Shown: positions 26,050 to 35,397, counted from the first letter of the stretch. The stretch: DNA of 64,000 nucleotides from Lachnospiraceae bacterium (GCA_910575565.1 CAJTFL010000001.1:248001-312000), one strand, 5' to 3'. Program-made: numbers and translations. The notes: generated by a model not told the origin, from the letters alone.

Positions 26050-26466
26050 GTGATCGTATTAGATTATAAGGATCGAAGACCCTTGTATGAGCAGATTACC
26101 CAGCGGTTCCAGATGCTGATTGTGAAAGGCGTTTTGCCTAAGGATATGCAGATGCCCTCTGTCCGCAGCCAGGCCATGGAGCTTTCCATTAATCCAAACA
26201 CCATACAGCGTGCATACAGTGAATTGGAACGGCAGGGCTACATTTATACCATTAAGGGAAGGGGAAGCTTTGTGGCAGATATCGGAGGGATTTTGGATGT
26301 GAGACGAGAAGAGTGGAGGACGCAGCTAAAAAAACTGGCGGAAGAGGGATATTCCCTGGGGATCGGCCAGGATGAGATGGCGGAAATTATCCGGGAGGCG
26401 GAACCGGCGGGAAGCGAAAGGGATGGAAAAGAGAATGGAATGAAAAAAGGGAGGGATGAAGGGTGA
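26050..26466 (+). CDS. GntR-family transcriptional regulator, YtrA subfamily
   Basis: The 138-residue protein starts at GTG with an AAGGAGC site. It has an N-terminal winged helix (PLYEQITQRFQMLI, then MPSVRSQAMELSINPNTIQRAYSELERQGYIYTIKGRGSFV) and only a short helical C-terminal part, the YtrA arrangement lacking a large effector domain. It overlaps the next gene by 4 bp (GTGA). A palindromic operator sits on its promoter. YtrA-type regulators normally repress the ABC transporter operon they head, often relieved by cell-wall-active agents. Confidence 0.92.
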   Translation: MIVLDYKDRRPLYEQITQRFQMLIVKGVLPKDMQMPSVRSQAMELSINPNTIQRAYSELERQGYIYTIKGRGSFVADIGGILDVRREEWRTQLKKLAEEGYSLGIGQDEMAEIIREAEPAGSERDGKENGMKKGRDEG

Positions 26467-27362
26467 TTAAGGCGGAGAACTTAACGAAACGCTTTGAGGA
26501 TATCACGGCGGTTGACCATATTACGGCGGAGATTAAAGAAGGCTGCGTGTTTGGGCTGATTGGGACGAACGGTTCTGGGAAAAGCACTTTTCTCCGCATG
26601 GCCAGCGGTATTTTAAAGCCGGATGAGGGCAGCATTACCATTGACGGGGAAGAGGTTTGGGAGAATCCGGAAGTGAAATCCAAGTATTTTTATATTTCTG
26701 ATGACCAGTACTTTTTCCAAAACGGAACGCCCCAGGAGCTGATGCAGTTTTATCGGTGCATGTACCCGGGCTTCGACGAGAAACGATTTCACCATTTATT
26801 GGAGAGTTTTGGCCTGAAAAAAGATCGGAAGATTAACACCTTTTCCAAAGGGATGAAAAAGCAGGTTTCTGTGATCTGCGGCATCTGTGCCGGGACGGAC
26901 TATATTTTCTGTGACGAAACCTTTGACGGCCTGGATCCGGTAATGCGCCAGACGGTAAAAAGCTTGTTTGCCAATGATATGGCTGAGAGGAATTTAACGC
27001 CCATTATCGCTTCCCATAACCTTCGGGAGCTGGAGGATATTTGTGACCACATAGGCCTTCTCCATAAAGGAGGCATCCTGCTTTCCAGAGAATTAGATGA
27101 TATGAAGCTGAATCTCCACAAGGTGCAGTGCGTGCTTTCACCGGGGATGAAGCCGGAGCATTTGACGGCTTTAGATATTGTGAAATCCCAGCAGAGCGGG
27201 AGCATTTATACCATTACGGTGCGGGGGAGCCAGGATGAGGTGATGGCCTGGATGGAGTCTTATGAGCCGGTGTTCTATGAGTTGATCCCATTGTCCCTGG
27301 AGGAAATTTTTATCAGTGAAACGGAGGTGGCCGGATATGACATTAAGGCGCTTATACTTTAA
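26463..27362 (+). CDS. ABC transporter ATP-binding protein (YtrB-like)
   Basis: The 299-residue ATPase has a Walker A motif (GTNGSGKST), Walker B with catalytic Glu (YIFCDETFDGLDP) and a degenerate signature (FSKGMKKQ), as seen in this subfamily. The C-terminal about 90 residues are extra to the ATPase core. The GTG start overlaps the regulator's stop codon, so expression is translationally coupled. It should power the membrane protein encoded next. Confidence 0.93.
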   Translation: MIKAENLTKRFEDITAVDHITAEIKEGCVFGLIGTNGSGKSTFLRMASGILKPDEGSITIDGEEVWENPEVKSKYFYISDDQYFFQNGTPQELMQFYRCMYPGFDEKRFHHLLESFGLKKDRKINTFSKGMKKQVSVICGICAGTDYIFCDETFDGLDPVMRQTVKSLFANDMAERNLTPIIASHNLRELEDICDHIGLLHKGGILLSRELDDMKLNLHKVQCVLSPGMKPEHLTALDIVKSQQSGSIYTITVRGSQDEVMAWMESYEPVFYELIPLSLEEIFISETEVAGYDIKALIL

Positions 27363-29571
27363 AATGCTTTGGGAGGATGTAAAGCGGAAGCTTTGGGCGG
27401 TGGCTCTTTTAGGCCTGGCATTGTTTTTCGCCCTTCCCGTGGGCATGGCTATGGTGCTTCCCAGTTATCAGCCCAACGAATATACGACTATGGAAGAGGT
27501 GATTGAGCGGCGGACGGGAAATGTAATGTCCATGCTGGATTTTGGGACGAATTACCACGTGATTTTGCTTGCCCTTTTCGTTGCCGCCTTGGTGATGGGG
27601 ATTTCGACTTTTTCTTATCTCCATAATAAAAAGCAGATCGATTTTTACCACAGCCTTCCGGTAAAGCGGGAGTTGTGGTTTGCCGTCCATATTGGCACAG
27701 GGATTTTGATTCCGGCAGGGATATACCTGATATCCGCGGCGCTCTCCCTGGTGGTGGCAGGGGTAAACGGCGTCAGCGCTGCCGCCGTGCTTCCGGCGGC
27801 AGTCCACGGGTTTTTCAGCCATATGCTGTATTACAGCTTAACCTACATTACTGTGGTTTTGGCGGTGATCATGACCGGAACCAGGCTGGCAGCTGTCCTG
27901 GGAAGCGTGGTATTTTTCGTTTACTGCCCGATGCTCTCCGGATTGGTGGAGTCATTTTACTTTACTTTTTTTAAAACGTATTATTACAGGACGCCTTCCC
28001 TATGGAAGAATGTGATTGCAAAGATTTCCCCCATTTATGGGGTAAGCTCTGCGTGGTCAGACGGGGTGTCTATGGGTCGTGTGTTATGGGCGCTGGGGGC
28101 CATCCTGCTTATTGGTGGGTTAAGCTTTTTCCTTTATTTAAGGCGGCCTTCAGAGGCGGCAGGAAGAACCATGGCCTTTGACAAATCCAAAGGGTTCATT
28201 AAAGTCCTTTTGGTTGTTGCATCCGGGATGGCCGGTGGGCTGTTCTTTTATGCCATCCGGGAAACGCTTCCGTGGCTGGTATTCGGGGTGATTGTGGGGG
28301 TGGTGATTTCCCACTGCGTTATCGAGGTGATTTACTGCCTGGATTTTAAGAAGCTGTTTTGCCATGAGAAAACGATGGCGGTATGCATGACGGCGGCGCT
28401 CTTAGTGGCTCTTTCTTTTTATTTTGATTTCTTCCGCTTTGATGCGTATGTGCCTTCCGACAGTCAGATATCCTATTCCTCCATTGATTTTGGAGAGGAC
28501 AGCTGGGTAAGCTATTCCAGCGCCCAAATGGTTTACGGTTATTCGGAAGAGGAAGGCATTTTGGAAAGAGGGCGGATAGCTAACACGGAAGCGGTTTTAG
28601 GGATTGCCAGGGAAGGCATCCGCCAGTTAGGGGAAGGGCAGACATCCCGGGATTATGATAATTGGTGCAATATCACGGTCTGCTATACCCTTAAGGGCGG
28701 GCGTAAAGTGTACCGCTGTTACGCCCTGTACTTAGATCCGGTGATGGATCTGGCAGACGCGATTTATATGGATCCGGAGTATAAGAAAGCCTTATATCCC
28801 AGCCTGGAGTTAGATCCGGCAGAAGCGGCCAGGAATATGGCGTTTAAGCAAATGATTACGGAGGAAACGTTCCTGCTTCCGGAGGATGCAAAGAAGCGGG
28901 AAGCGGTGATCGCGGCTTACCAGCAGGAGGTTAGCGAATTGTCCATGTCTGATCGGGAGAAGGAAGGGCCTGTGGGCGAGCTGCTGTTAATCTCGGATGA
29001 GGATGATGGGCTTATCCGGGAAACCATAGGGGTGAAAAACCGGGAAAGCCTTCGTTACCGGAGAAGCTACTGGTATGACGGGTATTTCTATCCGGTTTAC
29101 CCTTCTTTCACGAAAACCATAGCGCTTTTGGCGGACTGCGGGATAACCGCAGGAGAGCCGTTAAAAGCGGAAAATTATAAGGGCATCCAGGTGGTTGCCT
29201 ACCGTTCATCTTTTGAGGAGGATAAGGAAGAGGCAAAGCCTCTGGAGGGGACCAGTGAAAAGGAATTGATGGAAACAACTGAAGAGGTGGATGAGCAGAC
29301 GGACGAGCTGGTCATGTTCTATACGGATCCGGAAGAAATCCGAGCAATTATGGAAGGATACAGCGTATACCACAGCTCAAAAAACAGTATGCTCCTGGCC
29401 TCGGAATACCGGGCTTATCCAATTCCCGTAGGGAATATGGCTACCGATGCGGATTGGGAGCGGGATGGGGGAAACCGAACCATGAATGGCTTTTTGATTC
29501 AAGGCAAAGTGCCGGAATTTGTGGTGGAAGACTTTAGGGAATTGGCGAAGGAGGAGAAGAAGAAGGATTAG
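27337..29571 (+). CDS. ABC-2-type permease of the Ytr operon with large C-terminal domain
   Basis: The start at ATG 27337 has GGAGGTGG close upstream and overlaps the ATPase gene by 26 bp; the product is 744 residues. Hydrophobic segments occupy about the first 370 residues (around ten, in clusters near 20-40, 70-90, 110-230, 250-280, 295-330 and 355-375). The remaining half is soluble, acidic and probably extracellular. This resembles Firmicutes ABC permeases carrying a DUF6449-like C-terminal domain. With the GntR regulator and ATPase it forms a three-gene export or stress system of unknown cargo. Confidence 0.85.
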   Translation: MTLRRLYFKMLWEDVKRKLWAVALLGLALFFALPVGMAMVLPSYQPNEYTTMEEVIERRTGNVMSMLDFGTNYHVILLALFVAALVMGISTFSYLHNKKQIDFYHSLPVKRELWFAVHIGTGILIPAGIYLISAALSLVVAGVNGVSAAAVLPAAVHGFFSHMLYYSLTYITVVLAVIMTGTRLAAVLGSVVFFVYCPMLSGLVESFYFTFFKTYYYRTPSLWKNVIAKISPIYGVSSAWSDGVSMGRVLWALGAILLIGGLSFFLYLRRPSEAAGRTMAFDKSKGFIKVLLVVASGMAGGLFFYAIRETLPWLVFGVIVGVVISHCVIEVIYCLDFKKLFCHEKTMAVCMTAALLVALSFYFDFFRFDAYVPSDSQISYSSIDFGEDSWVSYSSAQMVYGYSEEEGILERGRIANTEAVLGIAREGIRQLGEGQTSRDYDNWCNITVCYTLKGGRKVYRCYALYLDPVMDLADAIYMDPEYKKALYPSLELDPAEAARNMAFKQMITEETFLLPEDAKKREAVIAAYQQEVSELSMSDREKEGPVGELLLISDEDDGLIRETIGVKNRESLRYRRSYWYDGYFYPVYPSFTKTIALLADCGITAGEPLKAENYKGIQVVAYRSSFEEDKEEAKPLEGTSEKELMETTEEVDEQTDELVMFYTDPEEIRAIMEGYSVYHSSKNSMLLASEYRAYPIPVGNMATDADWERDGGNRTMNGFLIQGKVPEFVVEDFRELAKEEKKKD

Positions 29572-29670
29572 TGGTAATGCGCATAATGGTGTTTTTGCGA
29601 TTCATAAAATGAATAGAATTTGGGCAAGGATGAAGGAAATCACAAGGAAAGAAATCGTCCATTGCTTGTG

Positions 29671-29754
29671 AAATTAAGGAGCAGAGAAATCTGCTCCTTA
29701 ATTTCAGATTAGGCGGTATAGCCCCGATTACAACAAGGGCTGTACCGCCTTTTT
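29671..29754. terminator. Two strong terminator hairpins between convergent operons
   Basis: AAATTAAGGAGCAG pairs perfectly with CTGCTCCTTAATTT (29671-29704). AGGCGGTATAGCCC pairs with GGGCTGTACCGCCT (29711-29750) and is followed by TTTT. They close the ytr-type operon, and on the other strand they lie beyond the end of the thiamin operon. Confidence 0.85.
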
Positions 29755-29828
29755 AAGTTCTTATGCGCCTTGCCGTTTCGGCTGCGTGGCAGAAAGGAAA
29801 TATAGTTGATTGACTCAGTTTTCCGCTA

Positions 29829-30467
29829 TTATCGCCCAGCATAATCTGGCAATACTTTAATCAATAACAGCCGTCCGTTTTCTACGGAGACTTCCGCAAT
29901 CATTCCTGGAAGAACCTCGTTGCTGATCCCATATTGATACTCACACGTGATCTCTGCGTGGTCTAGCGGGTACTTTGCGTTCTTGATGGTGACGCCCTGG
30001 GCGGTTCCGGTGATATTCAGCAAGGAGAAATAAACGTAATGGCTTTGGATGAATGCCGGTTTTTCCGAAACGATTTCAAGTTCAGAAAAGTCATCCAAAG
30101 CCACTGCCGCCATTCCCAGGCTATCCAACATCAGCAGCAAGGATATATTTCCCAAGGTATGATCCAGCCGCCCGCCTATAACGCCTACCAAAAGGAAATC
30201 CCGGAAGTCCCGCTTCAATGCGTTTTTCACCGCGAAAACCGTATCCGTATCGTCTTTCTCGCGGGGGAGTACAATGGTCTCGATGTCCAGATGGGGATTC
30301 TCATGGGAATCAAAGTCGCCCACAATCAGATCCGGGACGATGCCAAGAGCTTCCCGGTGTTTTAAGCCGCTGTCGCAGCAGATATAGAAGTCGTCCTCCC
30401 GCAGGTGGGTGCGGATACGGTCATACCGCCTGATGTCCGCCCCGCCGATGATGACACAGCGTTTCAT
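29829..30467 (-). CDS. thiN: Thiamin pyrophosphokinase
   Basis: The 212-residue enzyme converts thiamin to thiamin diphosphate with ATP. Family motifs are visible: CDSGLKHREALGIVPDLIVGDFDS near the N-terminus, PREKDDTDT, and GVIGGRLDHTLGN. The start is set at ATG 30467, which has a GAGGGAC site 7 bases upstream; an in-frame ATG at 30485 would overlap the tenA stop by 4 bp and cannot be excluded. It is the last gene of the salvage operon and makes the active cofactor from the product of ThiE or from imported thiamin. Confidence 0.93.
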   Translation of the reverse strand: MKRCVIIGGADIRRYDRIRTHLREDDFYICCDSGLKHREALGIVPDLIVGDFDSHENPHLDIETIVLPREKDDTDTVFAVKNALKRDFRDFLLVGVIGGRLDHTLGNISLLLMLDSLGMAAVALDDFSELEIVSEKPAFIQSHYVYFSLLNITGTAQGVTIKNAKYPLDHAEITCEYQYGISNEVLPGMIAEVSVENGRLLLIKVLPDYAGR

Positions 30468-30481
30468 ATTGCGTCCCTCAT

Positions 30482-31204
30482 TCATTTGCTCATGTTCCAG
30501 GCCAATTCCCAGAAGGCCAGCTCGTACCGGGAGCAGGCGGTAAAAATGTCCGTGAGGTGACGAAGCTGAACCTCGGTGTAGTGTTCAGTCACACGTTCCA
30601 TCATGTCCATAAGCAAAGCGTTTGCTCCGCAGTAACCCGGATCTGTGTAGCCTTTGATCCACTCTCCATAGAACGGATGGCTGACAGCGGACGGGTTGCG
30701 CTCAACAATGGTTCGGGCAATCATCTCGTAGCTGTAGGCACAGGAGAGAATGGCCGCCAAAATCTCTGCTTCCCCTTCCTCATAGGCCACTCGGAGCATA
30801 TAGGAGGTATAGGACAGATTGTCTAATGAACGGGGCGTAGTTTCCAGATCCTTCTTGGATATGGCAAACCGGTCGATATAGCCGCAGTGAACATCCGGCG
30901 TGCCATCCGGCGCTTCCTGAACCTTGGCGGCTTGGCCCATGTAGCTGCGGTGGATATTTAGCTCTTTCTCAATTAACGTTACATATTTTGAAAAAAGCTG
31001 AAATGTTTCCGGGCTTTTGGCTTTGGCGATGCCAACGGCAAACACCTTGGCGTATTCTTCCAGATAGAGATAGTCCTGGATGATGTAATACTTGAACTTC
31101 TCTCGGTCTAAGGTGCCGTCCTGGATGCCCAGTACAAAGGGGTGCTCGTTGTAAGCATCCCAAATTTCCTTTGTTGCGGATAAAAGCCGCTCTGTGGTTT
31201 TCAT
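30482..31204 (-). CDS. tenA: Thiaminase II / aminopyrimidine aminohydrolase
   Basis: The 240-residue all-helical protein has TenA features: HPFVLGIQDGTLDREKFKYYIIQDYLYLEEYAKVF at the start, the catalytic Cys in ILSCAYSYEMIA, and a C-terminal Glu-containing ELAFWELAW segment. TenA hydrolyses degraded thiamin to release the aminopyrimidine, which ThiD then phosphorylates, fitting a salvage operon. The ATG overlaps the thiD stop by 4 bp. Confidence 0.95.
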   Translation of the reverse strand: MKTTERLLSATKEIWDAYNEHPFVLGIQDGTLDREKFKYYIIQDYLYLEEYAKVFAVGIAKAKSPETFQLFSKYVTLIEKELNIHRSYMGQAAKVQEAPDGTPDVHCGYIDRFAISKKDLETTPRSLDNLSYTSYMLRVAYEEGEAEILAAILSCAYSYEMIARTIVERNPSAVSHPFYGEWIKGYTDPGYCGANALLMDMMERVTEHYTEVQLRHLTDIFTACSRYELAFWELAWNMSK

Positions 31205-32013
31205 TTTTCTGTCTCCTCCTTCGCATATTCGCCAGTCAGATTGAAATTGTGCTGCATGGGTCCCCGGCCCTTCCCCAGGTTCAGCATAGCCCCCAGCGCA
31301 CCAGAGAGGTAGTCCTTTGACCGCCGGATGGAAGTGGGCAGATCAAATCCTTTTGCCAGGTTTGCCGCGATGGCGCTGGACAGCGTACAGCCGGTGCCAT
31401 GGGTGTTGGGATTGTTGATGCGGGTTCCATAGAACCAGGTTCCTACACTATCTGCATAGAGAAAATCGTTGGCATCGTTGATGTCGTGCCCGCCTTTGAG
31501 CAGGACGGCGCAGCCGTAGGCGTCGCCGATCTTCCGGGCGGCGGCCTCAATATCCGCTTGGCTACGGATGGTCATGCCGGAGAGGATCTCCGCCTCCGGA
31601 ATGTTGGGGGTGGCGATAGCCGCAAGGGGAAGCAGACGGCTTTTCAGTGTGTCCACCGCTTCCTGGTCGATCAGGCGGTCGCCGCTGGTAGCCACCATTA
31701 CCGGATCCACTACGATACTCTTTGCATGATAGAAATGCAGTCGTTCTGCGATGACCTCGATCAACCCGCAGGAAGCCACCATGCCGATTTTCACCGCATC
31801 CGGTGGGATGTCCTCAAATACCGCGTCAATCTGCGCCTTCAAAAACGCAGGCGTCATCTCTACGATTTCCCGCACGCCGGTGGTGTTCTGCGCTACCAGC
31901 GCCGTAATGGCGCTCATGGCAAAAACACCGTTCATAGTCATCGTTTTCAGATCGGCCTGAATCCCGGCGCCTCCGCTGGGGTCTGTTCCAGCGATTGATA
32001 ATGCTGTTTTCAC
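31201..32013 (-). CDS. thiD: Hydroxymethylpyrimidine/phosphomethylpyrimidine kinase
   Basis: The 270-residue ribokinase-fold enzyme starts at GTG with an AAAGGAG site. Motifs include SIAGTDPSGGAGIQADLKT, VDPVMVATSGDRL, LLKGGHD and the catalytic-loop GTGCTLSSAIAANLA. It phosphorylates the pyrimidine moiety (HMP to HMP-PP) for coupling by ThiE. It lies between the HAD gene (75-bp gap) and tenA. Confidence 0.95.
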   Translation of the reverse strand: MKTALSIAGTDPSGGAGIQADLKTMTMNGVFAMSAITALVAQNTTGVREIVEMTPAFLKAQIDAVFEDIPPDAVKIGMVASCGLIEVIAERLHFYHAKSIVVDPVMVATSGDRLIDQEAVDTLKSRLLPLAAIATPNIPEAEILSGMTIRSQADIEAAARKIGDAYGCAVLLKGGHDINDANDFLYADSVGTWFYGTRINNPNTHGTGCTLSSAIAANLAKGFDLPTSIRRSKDYLSGALGAMLNLGKGRGPMQHNFNLTGEYAKEETEK

Positions 32014-32088
32014 TGTTTAGTCTCCTTTGCATTATTTTTATAGAGCGGCAAAAGGTGGTGCCCCCAATCTGCCGCTTGAAGCCTCCGG

Positions 32089-32751
32089 CTATGAAACCGG
32101 AAGGTACTTCCTGAGTCTGTTCAGCTGCGTCAGTTCTTCCAAATACACATCTGCCAATGCGCGGATCTGATCCTGCGCCTTTTCGTGGCGGTCATAGACT
32201 GCCGCCACCGGAAACCCGGCTTCCTTTGCCGTCCGAATGGCGTAGAGTGCGTCATCAAATACGATGGTCTCCGGTTTTCTGGTTCCCAAGAAACGGAGTG
32301 CCGCTTCAAAAATGTGAGGCTCATCTTTTCCGTGCCCCACCGCATTGCAGGTGAAAATTTCACCGAAGTGGGACAATACCCCGCACCGCTCCAGCGCGGC
32401 CTCCACCAAGCAGCGGTCTGTTGCGGTGGCGATGCACAGTTTCACGCCGCTTGTCCGAAGCTGTTCCAGCAGCTGTGCCGCCCCCGCTTTCAACGGAGCT
32501 TCGAAGCGGTAATATTGTTCCAGCATGGCGTTGACCCCGGACGTGATTTCATCAACGCTTAACGTCACGCCATACTCCGTTTGGTAGTAGCGGGCCGCCT
32601 GGTACAGGCTCATATTTTTGAACACGACGTTCAGGTTCTCCTTCGGCTCATACCCAATGGAATGCAGGTAGGCTTCGCCGATGGTGTCCCAGATGGACAT
32701 GGAGTCCAGCAGAGTACCGTCCACATCGAAAATAGCGCCGCAAATTCTCAT
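32089..32751 (-). CDS. HAD-superfamily phosphatase within the thiamin operon
   Basis: The 220-residue protein has HAD motif I (FDVDGTLLDSM), motif II in CIATATD, and motif III/IV with VFDDALYAIRTAKEAGFPVAAVYD. The helical cap identifies the beta-phosphoglucomutase-like subgroup. Its ATG overlaps the thiE stop by 4 bp, so it is firmly inside the thiamin operon. The substrate cannot be read from sequence; dephosphorylation of a thiamin-pathway phosphate (thiamin phosphate or HMP phosphate) is a reasonable inference, since ThiN needs free thiamin while ThiE makes the monophosphate. Confidence 0.88.
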   Translation of the reverse strand: MRICGAIFDVDGTLLDSMSIWDTIGEAYLHSIGYEPKENLNVVFKNMSLYQAARYYQTEYGVTLSVDEITSGVNAMLEQYYRFEAPLKAGAAQLLEQLRTSGVKLCIATATDRCLVEAALERCGVLSHFGEIFTCNAVGHGKDEPHIFEAALRFLGTRKPETIVFDDALYAIRTAKEAGFPVAAVYDRHEKAQDQIRALADVYLEELTQLNRLRKYLPVS

Positions 32752-33389
32752 AAGCCCACCATTTTCTCTGCCAGCGCCCGCAGTTCCCGGCAGGTCTCCT
32801 GGATGTCCTCCGCCGAGAAGATGGCGGATACCAGAGCCACGCCGTCCACTCCGCTGCCGGACAGCTGGAGCAGATTGTCCCGGTTGATGCCGCCGATGGC
32901 TACGATGGGGACATCCACCGCATCGCAGATAGCCCGCAATGTATCATGGGGCATCTGATCCGCGTCGCCCTTGGTGCTGGTGGGGAAAACTGCCCCCAGG
33001 CCCAGGTAGTCCGCCCCGTCCCGGACAGCCTGACGGGCTTCCTCCACCGTGTGGACGGAGACACCTAAGATCATGGCGTCCCCCACCCGACGGCGGGCTT
33101 CATTTGCTGCCATATCCTCCTGACCCAAATGGATACCGTCTGCGCCGCAGGCGATGGCAATCTCCACATTGTCATTCACAATGAAAGGTACACCGTGCCG
33201 GCGGCACAGGGCACAGAGCTCCTTTGCCTCCTGGAGAAACGCCGCGTCGCCCAGTTCCTTCTCCCGCAGCTGTACACAGGTCACACCGCCTCTCAAAGCT
33301 TCCTCCACCTGTTTGTAGAGGGTTTGCTCCCCCACCCAGGTTCGGTCGGTGACGGCGTAGAGCAGCATATGTTTTTTATCGCATCTCAT
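32748..33389 (-). CDS. thiE: Thiamin-phosphate synthase
   Basis: The 213-residue TIM-barrel enzyme couples HMP-PP to thiazole phosphate. Motifs are QLREKE, VNDNVEIAIACGADGIHLGQED, GVSVHTVEEA, LGLGAVFPTSTK and VAIGGINRDN. A GGAAGGAG site precedes the ATG, and the start overlaps the thiM 3' end by 14 bp. It joins the products of ThiD and ThiM. Confidence 0.96.
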   Translation of the reverse strand: MRCDKKHMLLYAVTDRTWVGEQTLYKQVEEALRGGVTCVQLREKELGDAAFLQEAKELCALCRRHGVPFIVNDNVEIAIACGADGIHLGQEDMAANEARRRVGDAMILGVSVHTVEEARQAVRDGADYLGLGAVFPTSTKGDADQMPHDTLRAICDAVDVPIVAIGGINRDNLLQLSGSGVDGVALVSAIFSAEDIQETCRELRALAEKMVGL

Positions 33390-34197
33390 ACTTTGCTCCT
33401 TCCTCCAGCGCCGCCGGAGTCAGGCGGTACATAGCGTCAATGATGTAATTCCGATAAGAGGAATTGCCGTCCAGCCCGGTCATTCGCTTCCAGGCAATCT
33501 CCCCGCACAGCCCCATGGCGCACACGGCGGCGGCAACGGCCTCCAAGAGCCGATCCGGGTTAGCGGTGATGAACGCCGCCGTCAGGGCGGAGAGCTGACA
33601 GCCGGTGCCGGTGATGGCAGACATCTCAGGCCGGCCATTGCGGATGCAGAAGGCCCGCTCTCCGTCCGTCACAATATCGATGGCTCCGGTAATGGCGATG
33701 ATTGTCCCGATGCGCCGGGCGAAGCCCTTGGCAAAGGCCACCGCTCCGTCCAGATTTTCCTCCATCACCCTGTCTGCTACATCGGCGTCCACCCCCTTGG
33801 TAGTACCGCTGCCCAGAGCCAGGGTCTTGATCTCTGAGATGTTGCCCCGGATCACGGCAAACTTTACCTTTTTCAGCAGTTCCAGGGCGGTATCCGTCCG
33901 CAGTGCGGAGGCTCCGGCTCCCACCGGATCCAGTATCACGGGATGGCTCAGTTCATTCGCCCGCTTTCCGGCGGCGAACATGGTGGGGATGGTGCGCCGG
34001 TTCAGCGTTCCGATGTTGATATTCAGCCCGCCGCAGATAGCGGTGATCTCCACGGCGTCTTCCAGTTCGTCCGCCATGATGGGCGACCCGCCGCAGGCCA
34101 GCAGCATATTGGCACAGTCGTTGACGGTGACATAGTTGGTAATATTGTGGATCAGGGGGGATTTCTGTCTGACATTCTCAAAAATTGCTTTAAACAT
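33376..34197 (-). CDS. thiM: Hydroxyethylthiazole kinase
   Basis: The 273-residue kinase begins at the ATG with an AAGGAG site, which gives the usual family length; a longer reading frame reaching 34353 is not credible. Motifs are LIHNITNYVTVNDCANMLLA, GGSPIMADE, VLDPVGAGAS and the catalytic ITGTGCQLSAL. It phosphorylates salvaged thiazole for ThiE. It is the first gene after the riboswitch, so the whole operon is under TPP control. Confidence 0.96.
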   Translation of the reverse strand: MFKAIFENVRQKSPLIHNITNYVTVNDCANMLLACGGSPIMADELEDAVEITAICGGLNINIGTLNRRTIPTMFAAGKRANELSHPVILDPVGAGASALRTDTALELLKKVKFAVIRGNISEIKTLALGSGTTKGVDADVADRVMEENLDGAVAFAKGFARRIGTIIAITGAIDIVTDGERAFCIRNGRPEMSAITGTGCQLSALTAAFITANPDRLLEAVAAAVCAMGLCGEIAWKRMTGLDGNSSYRNYIIDAMYRLTPAALEEGAKYEMR

Positions 34198-34420
34198 AGC
34201 TTTTACTCCTTTGGTTGGGAGAAAACGTCCCTGTATGGAGGCGCTTTCCCTGTTGATCGCGGACAGATACAGCCTGTCCGATTGGAAAAGGTCGGTCGAG
34301 GCTTGTTGGCCTCCTCTCACGCCGGAACACGGCTTCCCATCGCTGTCATACAAGGTTCAGGGCGCTCCCCCTCAACCCGCCGCAGATGTACTGCGGTTGC
34401 CGGCATCACATCCTTTCCTG

Positions 34421-34457
34421 CAAATAAAAACAAGGGACACCCGAATAGGATGCCCCC
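34421..34457 (-). terminator. Riboswitch expression-platform terminator
   Basis: On the minus strand, GGGGGCATCC pairs with GGGTGTCCC (with G-U pairs and one bulge) and is followed by TTGTTTTTATTT. It lies just after the TPP aptamer, so TPP binding should cause termination before thiM. Confidence 0.75.
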
Positions 34458-34478
34458 TAAAAAAGCACAAGTTCCTCT

Positions 34479-34566
34479 GTGATTTCCTCCGGCGGCATTA
34501 TCCGCATCAGGTTCAAGGGTCGAAGGTTTACCTTCCTCTCAGCCTGTCACACAAGCTCCCCTGTTC
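34479..34566 (-). ncRNA. TPP riboswitch (THI element)
   Basis: Read on the minus strand, the aptamer has the conserved parts in order: GGGGAGC near the 5' end, CTGAGAGG, then GACCCTTGAACCTGAT, and GGATAATGCCGCCGG near the 3' end. These match the core of the THI box that binds thiamin pyrophosphate. It precedes a terminator and the thiamin salvage operon. TPP in excess should shut the operon down. Confidence 0.95.
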
Positions 34567-34579
34567 ATTTGACATAGCC

Positions 34580-34608
34580 ATTATAGCATTTAGTTTTCTG
34601 GTTTGCAA
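34580..34608 (-). promoter_or_regulatory. Promoter of the thiamin salvage operon
   Basis: On the minus strand: TTGCAA (34603-34608), 17 bp, TATAAT (34580-34585), about 15 bp before the riboswitch. Confidence 0.8.
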
Positions 34609-34746
34609 GCGACCGATAATAAAAAATCTCTCTTTTGCTTGCGCTCTGTTTGTCAGCGCTGATGATAAGCTGCTGTGAATGTTTCCTTATCAACATAAAA
34701 CTAAGACTTTCAGGGATTTCTTTGAATTTTCGCAATTAAATACAAA

Positions 34747-35256
34747 TCAGCCAACCAGCGCCCCCAAAAGCCCATAAGAAAGCAAAGACATAATCACCGT
34801 GGCGATTGCGATCCCTATCAAGATAGCCGGAAAAGATTTCTTGATTTTCATATGGAGCAGTGAGGCAACCAGCGCCCCTGTCCAGGCTCCGGTTCCCGGC
34901 AGAGGGATCCCGACAAAGAGCACCAGCCCCCAGAACCCATATTTTTCCACCTGACCCTTATGCTTATCGGCCTTGCCCCGGATCCAAAGGGCGATTTTTT
35001 TCAGCCCGGGGATGCGCTCCATTAAATCCAGGACTTTTTCGATCAGGAGCAGGATAAAGGGGATGGGAAGGATGTTCCCGATAATGCAGATAGGGATGGC
35101 CCGCAGGATGGGCACGTTTAACAGAGCGGGGGAGGCCGCTAAAAGCCCGCCCCTTAGCTCCAGGATGGGAACCATGGAAATCAGGAAAATGATGATTTCC
35201 CCGGATACCTTGCCGCCTAAGGCTGCCGTCAGCCATTGTACAAATGAATCAGTCAT
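34747..35256 (-). CDS. Small multidrug export family membrane protein (COG2426-like)
   Basis: The 169-residue protein has about four hydrophobic segments: residues 15-45 (IIIFLISMVPILELRGGLLAA), 45-75, 105-135 and 145-169. The ELRGG near the N-terminus and the FVGIPLPGTGAWTGALVA segment are hallmarks of the PF06695 'small multi-drug export' group. Despite the name, transport of drugs has not been shown for most members. It stands alone on the minus strand. Confidence 0.82.
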   Translation of the reverse strand: MTDSFVQWLTAALGGKVSGEIIIFLISMVPILELRGGLLAASPALLNVPILRAIPICIIGNILPIPFILLLIEKVLDLMERIPGLKKIALWIRGKADKHKGQVEKYGFWGLVLFVGIPLPGTGAWTGALVASLLHMKIKKSFPAILIGIAIATVIMSLLSYGLLGALVG

Positions 35257-35397
35257 ATTCGTTCATCCTCAATTCTTATTTTCTTGTTTGCTTTTTGTTT
35301 GCCTCCGCCAGCAATGATCTAAGCGCCGTGGCTGCACAGGCATTTGGCGAATGCACATCCATCTCATTATAGCGTAAAAGCCGGGGAAACTCAAGCA

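Noticed and set aside
33376-34353. Longer ThiM of 325 residues
   Set aside because: The extra 52 residues have no similarity to the family, and the internal ATG has a good AAGGAG site and gives normal length.
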